Of a DNA stretch of 64,000 nt, positions 55,780 to 64,000 are shown in pieces. The notes below the pieces were generated by a model. The model was not told where the DNA came from and did no database searches. It saw nothing but the letters and a program-made list of their open reading frames with translations. The first letter of the stretch is position 1. Every line of letters begins with the position of its first letter. The stretch is from Epiperipatus broadwayi. Taxonomy: Eukaryota; Onychophora; Udeonychophora; Euonychophora; Peripatidae. A program made the position numbers and the translations under genes. The stretch is taken from NCBI GenBank assembly GCA_028023455.1, contig JAQFVV010000204.1, forward strand, positions 1,009,501 to 1,073,500. The letters are read 5' to 3'.

Positions 55780-56650
55780 ATTGGCTATAGTGGTACTAAG
55801 ATGATTAACATTGAAAAGAGTATATGACAAGATAATTTTCAAAACTTTTTAAGAGAAATTTTATAATAAATATTTTTTTTTGTTTTAAAATGGGAAACTA
55901 AGTAGTAAAAATAAAACACTGTTTAAGTAATGGAGATTTGAAGATGATATAGTTATATTTGAAAATAATGCTTCAGATTTTCAAGAAATTTTACAGGAAT
56001 TATGAGCAAAAGTAATAAAAGGACTAAAAATAATTGCTATAAAAACTAAAATAATGTTTAATAGATTTTGTTAGAAAAATAAAATAAGGATCGAAAATTA
56101 TGAATTACAGAAAGTTAATAATTACAAATAACTTGGAAAAATTATCAATTTAGATGAAAATATAATGGATGAAATTGCTCATAGAATTAAATTTAAATGG
56201 GCTTTTAGTAGAATTGACTTAATATTAAAAGAAAAGATATGTTTATTAGATCTTACACATAGATCTAAGACAGACACTTAAAGCAGAGCAACACAGAAAC
56301 CTCATACCACTCAGTCAAGTATGGACAGTTGTATGTTAGCAATACAAGAAGAGATCAAAAACTAAATATATAAATGGGGGAACAAATAGGTACTCTTGAC
56401 ATCATTGAAAGAATTAAGAGATTAAAATGAAATTGGACTGGACATACTGCAAGAAGCAATAGTAATAAATGGGCAGTTGAAGTTACAAATTGGATTCCAA
56501 AAAAACTTTAAAAAAATCTACCAAAACAAAATATGAGATGAATAAATGAAATAAAAATATTTGCTGGTATGATATGGAAAACCAATGCTAGAGATCAAAA
56601 AAACTGGATTAAATTTGGATAAACATCTATCCTACACTGAATGAATAGTG
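55780..56650 (+). pseudogene. RTE-like LINE remnant, plus strand
   Basis: A decayed reverse-transcriptase frame reads F-E-D-D-I-V-I-F at about 55937-55960, the catalytic F-x-D-D box with the DD at 55943-55948. It is followed by the usual downstream stretch ending in K-T-K-I-M-F-N (to about 56065). After stops and shifts, the C-terminal part shows G-H, A-R-S-N-S-N-K-W-A, then N-W-I-P-K-K and a RW-D-like region ending near W-I-K-F-G (56440-56625). Order and spacing match the reverse-transcriptase-to-C-terminus layout of RTE/BovB-type non-LTR elements. Many stops show that it is dead. No 5' end or endonuclease domain was seen. Confidence 0.8.
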
Positions 56651-57466
56651 TTTCTAAGTAATGATAATAGTGACTAAATAAAATATTCAATACATGTATG
56701 TGTATTCATTTTAGAGAAGTTTGCATAAATAGGTTTAAGCAAGTATTTGCTACATTTGTAATTTGTGCAACTTTATAAATAATCAAATATCGATTATTTT
56801 CAAAAGTATCTTTCAATTCCCATTTTTTTCAATTTAAAAAATACAATCTAAAATTCTTGCCAGCATTGTGCATTGTTATACACATACAAACATTTGGTAG
56901 ATGTCAAATTTTATGTAATCTATCAAAATGTCTTCAACAGTTAGAAATGTCTTAAAAAATAAGATAAATTATTTCAGGGTAAAAAAGTCAAATCTTGAAA
57001 TGATATTTTTTTTTAAATGTAATATTAAAATATATATATATTTCAAGTTACTGAAAAGAAAGTTTAGATTATTATTTTTTTATTTGCTTATTATCTTTTT
57101 TTTTAAAAAAAAAAAAATCAAGATTTTCATCAAAATATAGTTTATCAAAATGTAATATATATGTATATTAATAATAAAACAGACATTACAATAGTTAATA
57201 ATATGGTATAATAATGATTTAAAAATTGTTAATCAATTCATTAGCTGTTTTATTTTATAATAAAATTAAAGATAGTAAATATTATTGATATTATTATATA
57301 ACTTCATTGCAATACTTCAGCATATGAAAGATTTAATTAAAACATTTATTTGACATTTCAAGAATTAGTTACCTCAACTGACTAGTCACTATTGTACATG
57401 AATCCTTTTAAAAGACTTCGTTAATTAAACCATTAAGCATCATATGATCACCATCTCATACTAGTA

Positions 57467-57597
57467 TATAATTGTTTATAAACAAAGCAAAACTCTCCAT
57501 ACATTAGTGCCACCCTGTGCCAACCAGAGTAATCAATCTGGTTGGCACAGGGTGGCACTACTGTATGGAGAGTTTTGCCTTGTTTATAAACAATTAT
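57467..57597. mobile_element. Foldback MITE, family A copy 2
   Basis: A near-perfect palindrome: ATAATTGTTTATAAACAAAGCAAAACTCTCCATACATTAGTGCCACCCTGTGCCAACCAGA, centre GTAATCAA, then the inverse ending TTGTTTATAAACAATTAT. It shares GCAAAACTCTC-ATAC-ATT-GCCA-C, CAGAGTAATCA and the left flank ATCATATGATCACC with the element at 36613-36826. It lacks that element's 60-bp loop. Confidence 0.8.
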
Positions 57598-58489
57598 GTG
57601 GTTAATTACTTTTCAAAACAATAAAAACAATTCAATTGATAAGTTATATTTTACTTAACTTTCTATTCTACTATATAATCATTTAATTTTAAGAATAAAA
57701 TTCAACAGTAAAAAATAGTTCTAAATACAAGTAGAATATTGTTTTTCTGAAACGCAAGTATCTGAACCTTCTATCTTTAGAATACTTTTTAATCATCATG
57801 ATATTATATATATATAAAGTATAATTTTCATAATAAACTATAACTAAAAAATGTTGAGGCATTAAAAAATCAGGTTATGTGTATATACTAATATTTGAAA
57901 CAAATACTAATTTTTGACTACATGATATACAAAACTAAAAATTTCCAATTTTATATTAATATTTAAATACATACATATATATATACTTTTAAGCTGGATG
58001 TAATTAGAGGTAAGCTTGAACGTCTGGATTCAATTCTCCTGTAATTAATTTTATATTAAATGTTTATTTTCAAAACAAATAAGAACAAAAAAGCATAGCA
58101 GAAAAGTCTACCGTTTTATTTACATCAAGCATTTAATGTAGCAAAAAATATGTATCTCTCAAAGTGTAGTTGCTTACTACACTTTTTTATTAAAAAACTG
58201 AATTAGTAAATGATAAAGACATTATTTCTAAATACTGTGTAAATAATACATGTAGATTCACACTGTGTACGACATATAAAGAAAAAAAAATTGTATTCTA
58301 TGCACAACATTTATTTTTATGTTTAATATTTATTTTAATTCTCCTACAGTGTTCTGCTATTTTTGATTATTGTTAAAAAAAGATCTATCCAGAATATATA
58401 TGACTTTTCAATAGAGCAATCTGAATTACACTAATGAGTTATATATTTATATACATGTGTACATTGAAAATGTGCAAAATTAGTTTGTT

Positions 58490-58800
58490 ATTAATTGAAA
58501 GGAGACCCTGTGTTTTTTCTTCGACATCTTTAAAAAATCAAGCAGGAAAATTTTATATTGTTCAATCCATACATTCTTATCATTGCAGCTGTTATTCGTG
58601 TATTATTATTCATATAATATAAAAACATGAATGGGCCACTCATCAACACAAACAAGGCAATGAGTTGAGATTATTGTTTTTTAATTCTAATTTTTAAGAT
58701 AAAAAAGGACCATAATCTTTCTTCTAAGTTGCTTGATAATTCTTAACAGAAATATTGGTCAAATTTTCTTGAAGATATGATGAATGTGTGGGTGAATAAT
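58490..58800. repeat. Dispersed repeat (partner 38.96-39.28 kb)
   Basis: Collinear blocks are listed under the partner. The 62-codon plus-strand frame at 58434-58622 overlaps the left part and is not conserved in the partner. Confidence 0.6.
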
Positions 58801-60608
58801 AGTTTTAATAGATATGTACAATCATAGTATATAAATTTAAATTATCTATTAATTCTAAAAGTCTGTAAAGTCAACAGCCATAGCAATATTTGGTAACCAA
58901 AGTTGGAGAATGCTAAGAATCTCCTGATTTAGAACCCAAGCTGACTTTATACTGACAACTTTATATCACTTTTAGAAAAACTGTTTAATATTAAATTGGG
59001 CATTTGTGGACTTTGTAAAGTTAAAAGAAAGGTTTAGAGATAGTTGATTTGAAAATGGGCATGTATTTTATATGTCATAATCCTAGACATTGGAAGCACA
59101 AGTGAAGTGGGATTCATTATAAATAAAAATTGAAAGAACAATAATGTGTTATTGTTACATTAGACAAGTTGTCAACATTAGTTATTCAACATAATAGAAG
59201 ATACCAAATGCACTTAATTCAAGTTTGTGCTCCCACAAGTTCTTATTGTGATAAAAAAAAAAGTAGAAGATTTTATAATAGAAATTTTTTTTGATCAGAT
59301 CAAACAATATTGGGAAATACTAACTTTTGATGTTCACTGAACTATGATGCTGTGATTCCAGGACATTTTCTTAATAATAGATTGTTTAAAAAAATAAAAT
59401 AAGATTATTAACTGCATAATAAAATATAGTTGAGGCTTAAAATGCTAATTTTAATTTTTCTATATGTAGCCTTTAATTTGAATAGAGTTTATTTACATAT
59501 AAATTTTATTAATTATCACAATGAAATGGCACAGGTCTGTTTTATTTTGCATAATGATAGGGAATATATAATATATTTGAACAATTTTCATGTGTCTGAA
59601 TAAAAAAGTAATACATTTATTCTTAAGTTTAAAATAATTATAATCAGAATGTGTTTCTATCAAATGGAGTGATTCAGAAATTTAAACATTTTCATTTATA
59701 CATATATTTTATTGCTTATCATGACAAAATAATTCCCATATGTTTAATGAAGTTCAATAATAGAATATATAATATTTAATATATTTGAATAATTGAAATA
59801 AAAATTTAATCTCCTTATAATTTAATAAATAATATTTACAATTAGAAGTTGTTTCTAACAGTGGAGTAAATCATAAATTTAAGCATTTTCATTTATATAT
59901 AAATTGTAATAATTAACACTTCAATTTGGTGCCCCATTGATGAAGCACCTTTGCGCTTCGCACAACCTGCACACTTGCACATGGTGCCCTAGAAATCATT
60001 ACTATGATGCATTGTGACTTACTTTTTCTGCTTTTTTATTGCTTTTTCATTTGTCAGTTTTAGTTTATGTTTTCATAAAGCATGTTATTAATATTTTGAA
60101 TTAAAGTTTTAGTTTGAAATCCTTATTTGTTTAAAAAATAATCAGCAAATAACTAAATAACAATTTGAATTTTTCTAAAATTTGAATTACTTGTTGTATA
60201 AATTTTTTTTAACTGCTATCATTATTAATAATATTTAGTAACATTTTCCATTAATAACTTGATAAATAAGCCACTACATTTTCTGATTTTTAAAATTGCA
60301 TCATTAATCTAATAAACAGTTGTCTAACTCTCATTTTTATTAACTTTTGGTTTGTTAAAAATAATTGATGCATTTATGAATTTTAAAAAGATAATTAGTA
60401 TATATATATAGTTCATATTCGATTATTCAAATGAACAGTTGTTTGAGGTAATATAAAAAAAAAACATTCAAGATTATTGCAATGGGTATGTCACAATGCA
60501 ATCATTGTTGTTAAACATTACATACTTCTGAATTTATAAAAATGTGCAGATGAATAGAAAGTAAATAGATAGAAAATTGGATCTTAAGTAGTAACACATC
60601 AAGGTAGT
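58801..60608. other. AT-rich spacer with a GC-rich patch
   Basis: Near 59925-59992 a patch reads TTTGGTGCCCCATTGATGAAGCACCTTTGCGCTTCGCACAACCTGCACACTTGCAC, far more GC-rich than its flanks, and it includes GGTGCCC twice. It may be a small transposon end. Nothing else was recognised. Confidence 0.4.
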
Positions 60609-60609
60609 T

Positions 60610-60920
<311 letters not shown>

Positions 60921-61669
60921 CATAGTAGAAAGTAGTAAAGCTTAAGTAAATAAAATTATATCTATTATGAAATTATAGTATTTATTTTTAGATACACTAT
61001 AAAAATATCTGATGCTAAATATTTTTTGAAAATTTGTTATACTCTTGAAAAAATAAAATTACTTATATTAATTAATTCCATTAATATTACCCTGTTATAA
61101 TAAGCAATCACAAATGTTTAACTTAAATGGAAAAATATTTAATATAGTAATTAATTTATTCTTATTTTCAATCTTTGAAAATTTTTTCTCTAAAATTAAA
61201 TATCATCTTTATCAATTTTTTAAATATTTTTTTCACAAATAATTTATATGAATGCAAAATTAGTTTTAGATTTTAAATAATATTATAAAAGAGATACTGC
61301 ATAAAATTATTAAAATGCTATTTAATACATCCAGTTAACCTTTAATTTATTGCATCTTACATAACTTAAATGATTGTGTTTTTTTTTAAAAAAATCTTAG
61401 AATGGTATGTGATTTGTAAACCTATTTGCATCATAACATCATTTCTTCCTTTATTGTTATCTATTTTAAAATATATTACTTTATTTCCTAAATAATCACA
61501 AACTTTGATGAATACTTCTTTTCTAACATTACTCTAGTAAAGTTTTCTAATATCACCCTTTGTTATCTGTGATTATTTTTAAAAATATGTCCATTTCATT
61601 TTTATTTGCATAGGATTTTATTTTTGACTATTTGTTAATTTTAAATTATATTTGTTATCATTTTCTATA

Positions 61670-61800
61670 TTAAGTATAGTCTTTGTGTTGATATTCTTTT
61701 ATATGTCCATGTTTCAGTCTTATAAGTAAGCTTAGATAAACTGTATATTTAATTATGATTAAACTCATCATATTTCCTTTCTATTAATATTTTAACCAAA
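61670..61800 (-). pseudogene. Possible LINE thumb fragment
   Basis: Around 61695-61740 the minus strand reads T-Y-K-T-E-T-W-T-Y-K, close to the Y-G-(A/C)-E-T-W-T-L-x-K motif found just after the reverse transcriptase in RTE and related LINEs. The next LINE piece on this strand (63190-63720) begins with the same E-T-W-T motif, so this would be a separate copy. Surrounding frames are broken. A 10-residue match in an AT-rich region is suggestive only. Confidence 0.35.
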
Positions 61801-62262
61801 GTATTTATAACTGCTACTATTTTATAATTTTGTGTTGCAGTTTTTGTTAATTATTATGCTTAGTATTTATCTTTAATTGTATTTTCTTATTTTGTCTGAT
61901 AACACTAATATTCGCTATAGTTCTTAAACATTATATAAACCATATCAGTAATATAATCTAAATGTCTCAAGTAATCTTTATTAATTTTATTTCTTTTTCT
62001 AATCCACAAAATTTTTAAATTCTCTTCTTTTGTTCATAAATGATATCATTTTTTTTTACAAAAATAATATTATTGTGTTGTATACATATGTTATGAAGTT
62101 AGTCTTTTTAGTATTTCCATATATGGTAATCTATTTACTATTGTTGCATTTTGGAAATATTTTTTCAAAATTTGATAATAATTTGAATTTACTTTATGAT
62201 GTTTTTAAAACATTAATTTCAATTTTTAAAAAAAATCAAACTTTTAATTTTACAAATCCAGA

Positions 62263-62314
62263 GCAAAATAATAATGTATTCGTTGATATTTTGGACAACA
62301 TTCTTAATAGTTAA
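62263..62314 (+). CDS. Possible terminal exon (weak)
   Basis: A 94-codon frame from 62030 ends at a TAA at 62312-62314. Most of it is AT-driven, but the last part (NPEQNNNVFVDILDNILNS) looks more protein-like. A pyrimidine-rich TTTTAATTTTACAAATCCAG just before 62263 could be a splice acceptor. A single exon edge without the rest of a gene is weak evidence. Confidence 0.15.
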
Positions 62315-62480
62315 ACATGTTCTACTGTATTATATATCGTACATACTAAAATTGAGTTTAATTTCAGTGTGTGATAAAAGATCAAGCATTTCTTTTTCTA
62401 AATATTGTTAAAAATGTTATTCTTTAATATGGAGAATGTTGATATGGTTTCTATGACAACAAAATGTTAGGGAAAAAAAT

Positions 62481-62481
<1 letters not shown>

Positions 62482-62511
<30 letters not shown>
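62482..62511. repeat. (ATT)n microsatellite
   Basis: About ten ATT triplets. Confidence 0.95.
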
Positions 62512-63189
62512 GACATAAATTAATAAATGAATCTTATTTAAAAAAACACATGTAAATAAAGTTTGTAACTTTACTAAAATTTATTAATATTTCTTTATTC
62601 TTTTTATTTTTGCTTATATAATCATAATTAAGTATGTCATAAACATTACAAACAAATATTCACTATTCAAAACATGTGCATTTTTATGTTTACATTATAT
62701 GTGTAATGTTTAAGTCGGAATAATATGTATAAAGTATATGTTTCCAACACATTATTGTGAAAATGTATTTTAAATTGTTTTAGTTTGTATTAAGTTAAAG
62801 AATATCGTATATATTTTCAAAGTGTAAATTTATTTTTGTGTAACCATTGTGAAAATATATATATATATAATTGTTGTAAAATAAATTTTGATTTTGGAAC
62901 TCAGGATGAATCTGATTTTAATATTTGAGTGAACACTGAGAATAACCTTGTTTTCAATAATGAATATAATGTCAATAAATAAGACTGAACAATTCAAAAT
63001 TGCTCTCTAATATTTTGTCTCTCATTAAATCAAGTCCAAACATTTTTATATATTTTATTTATTGTTTTTGGTTTGATTAAGAAAAGACATATATTTGTTG
63101 GGGGAAAATGTCTTGTTTTTTGAAGCACTTGTCAGATGAATGTTTCTCTGCTGAATGATGATTATAATAGATAAGCAAAACATTTTGAT

Positions 63190-63720
63190 TATTAAACATT
63201 GAAATTAATCATAATCATCAACCATTATCACTCCACTGCAGGATGAAGGTTTCTCCAAGTTCAATCTATCTTCTCCAATCTTTAGCTTCTCTTCTCTACA
63301 TCACCCCTGTACACTTTCTTATATCATCCATCCATCTCACATGTGGTCCTTTTCTGGGTTTTTTGCAATCTCTTGGAATCCAGTTTAAGATTTCAATTGT
63401 CTCTATTATCATTTCTTCTAGCAGTATGTACAGCACAACTCCACTTCAGTCTTTTAATTTTTTCAGTGAGGTCAGTAACACCTGTTTGTTCTCTTAGCCA
63501 TATATTATGTTTTCAATCTCTTCTTGTTACTCCCAACATGCATCTCTCCATACTTTTTGAGTGGTTTAAAGTCTCTTTATTGTTCTTCTATTAAGTGTCC
63601 AAGTCTCAGGTCCATAAATAAGAACTAGTAAAACACATTTATTAAAAACGTTCTTTTTCAAAAACATGTAGGCATATTTCCTTTTAGTATCTAGTTATTT
63701 CTACAAAAGCACTCCAACCA
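63190..63720 (-). pseudogene. RTE-like LINE 3' end, minus strand
   Basis: Read on the minus strand from about 63640, E-T-W-T-L occurs near 63609, then Q-K-V-W-R-D, then after frame breaks W-I-P-R-D-C-K-K-P-R-K-G-P (about 63343-63385) and R-W-M-D-D-I-R-K, ending in L-G-E-T-F-I-L-Q-W-S-D-N-G and a stop near 63222. This is the C-terminal end of an RTE-type polyprotein. The sequence just past the stop, GATGATTATGATTA, resembles the short ATG-rich tails of RTE elements. It is less decayed than the plus-strand remnant at 56 kb. The two plus-strand frames at 63243-63594 are its antisense shadow. Confidence 0.82.
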
Positions 63721-63723
63721 AGT

Positions 63724-63726
<3 letters not shown>

Positions 63727-63759
<33 letters not shown>

Positions 63760-63760
63760 T
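63727..63760. repeat. (AAT)n microsatellite
   Basis: About eleven AAT triplets just upstream of the minus-strand LINE remnant. Confidence 0.95.
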
Positions 63761-64000
63761 ACTGCTATATATGTGAATTATTTCTACTTAAGGATATCAT
63801 TTTATAGTGGTGATAGATTATTTCAATGCATGATTTAAATCAATTAATTGGGATGTCCTATGTTATAAATGGAGGCCAGCATCTGTTAGTATATAATGCT
63901 ATTTATGATAGCAAATGTTTTATTACACTAAAACAACAGATTTGTGCTCTTAGATTACAAAGATTATAAAGAAAAAATGACGACTCAAATCATAAAGTTA

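Noticed and set aside
58000-58050. tRNA-like patch GGTAAGCTTGAACGTCTGGATTCAATTCTCC
   Set aside because: A B-box-like match (GATTCAATTCTCC) exists, but there is no credible A box, tail or target duplication.
63243-63594. Two overlapping plus-strand frames of 83-84 codons
   Set aside because: They are the antisense of the LINE C-terminal remnant on the minus strand.

Overview
This is a very AT-rich stretch of an animal nuclear genome, probably from an invertebrate. It has long non-coding spacers, many (TA)n tracts, a compound GATA/GATG array, decayed LINEs, tRNA-derived SINE-like insertions, hAT MITEs and many long foldbacks. I recognise no intact protein-coding gene. Almost all open frames here are low-complexity (F/I/K/L/N/Y) or lie inside repeats. 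The species cannot be fixed from the sequence. All homologies below were seen by eye, without alignment software.

Layout. 1-4.3 kb: AT-rich spacer with one faint coding-like patch. 4.34-4.60 kb: a foldback whose right arm carries a hammerhead-ribozyme-like core. 5.46-6.32 kb: a repeat with a second copy at 16.87-17.99 kb; the second copy is interrupted by a foldback insert, so the first serves as an empty site. 6.52-10.86 kb: a ~4.3-kb element with TGTACCC...GGGCACA ends embedded in (TA)n, with an inverted relative at 20.75-24.77 kb. 11.1-13.2 kb: a composite in which four ~420-bp units, two direct and two inverted, are flanked by a perfect 13-bp direct repeat. 14.0-14.7 kb: a diverged tandem duplication. 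14.7-16.4 kb: possible LINE debris. 25.9-26.5 kb: two islands of less AT-rich DNA. 28.3, 32.6, 33.4, 36.6, 46.9, 47.1, 54.2 and 57.5 kb: further foldbacks. 31.6-32.4 kb: short degenerate repeats. 36.0 kb: a short hAT MITE of SPIN type with a perfect 8-bp target-site duplication. 43.7-45.5 kb: a diverged ~200-bp tandem repeat array with a tRNA-Glu-derived retroposon inside it. 54.76-55.15 kb: a second hAT MITE. 55.8-56.65 kb and 63.2-63.7 kb: two remnants of one RTE-like LINE lineage on opposite strands. 60.6-60.9 kb: the GATA/GATG/GATA array.

Biology. The window reads as a graveyard of mobile DNA rather than a set of cooperating genes. The LINE remnants could have supplied retroposition machinery for the SINE-like copies, and the hAT elements depend on a transposase encoded elsewhere. 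The strongest leads are three foldbacks that repeat one design, a small hairpin between a CTGATGA-like box and a GAAA-like box. This suggests inverted termini of Penelope-like or other ribozyme-bearing retroelements. The second lead is the SPIN-like MITE, a family known for horizontal transfer between animal phyla.
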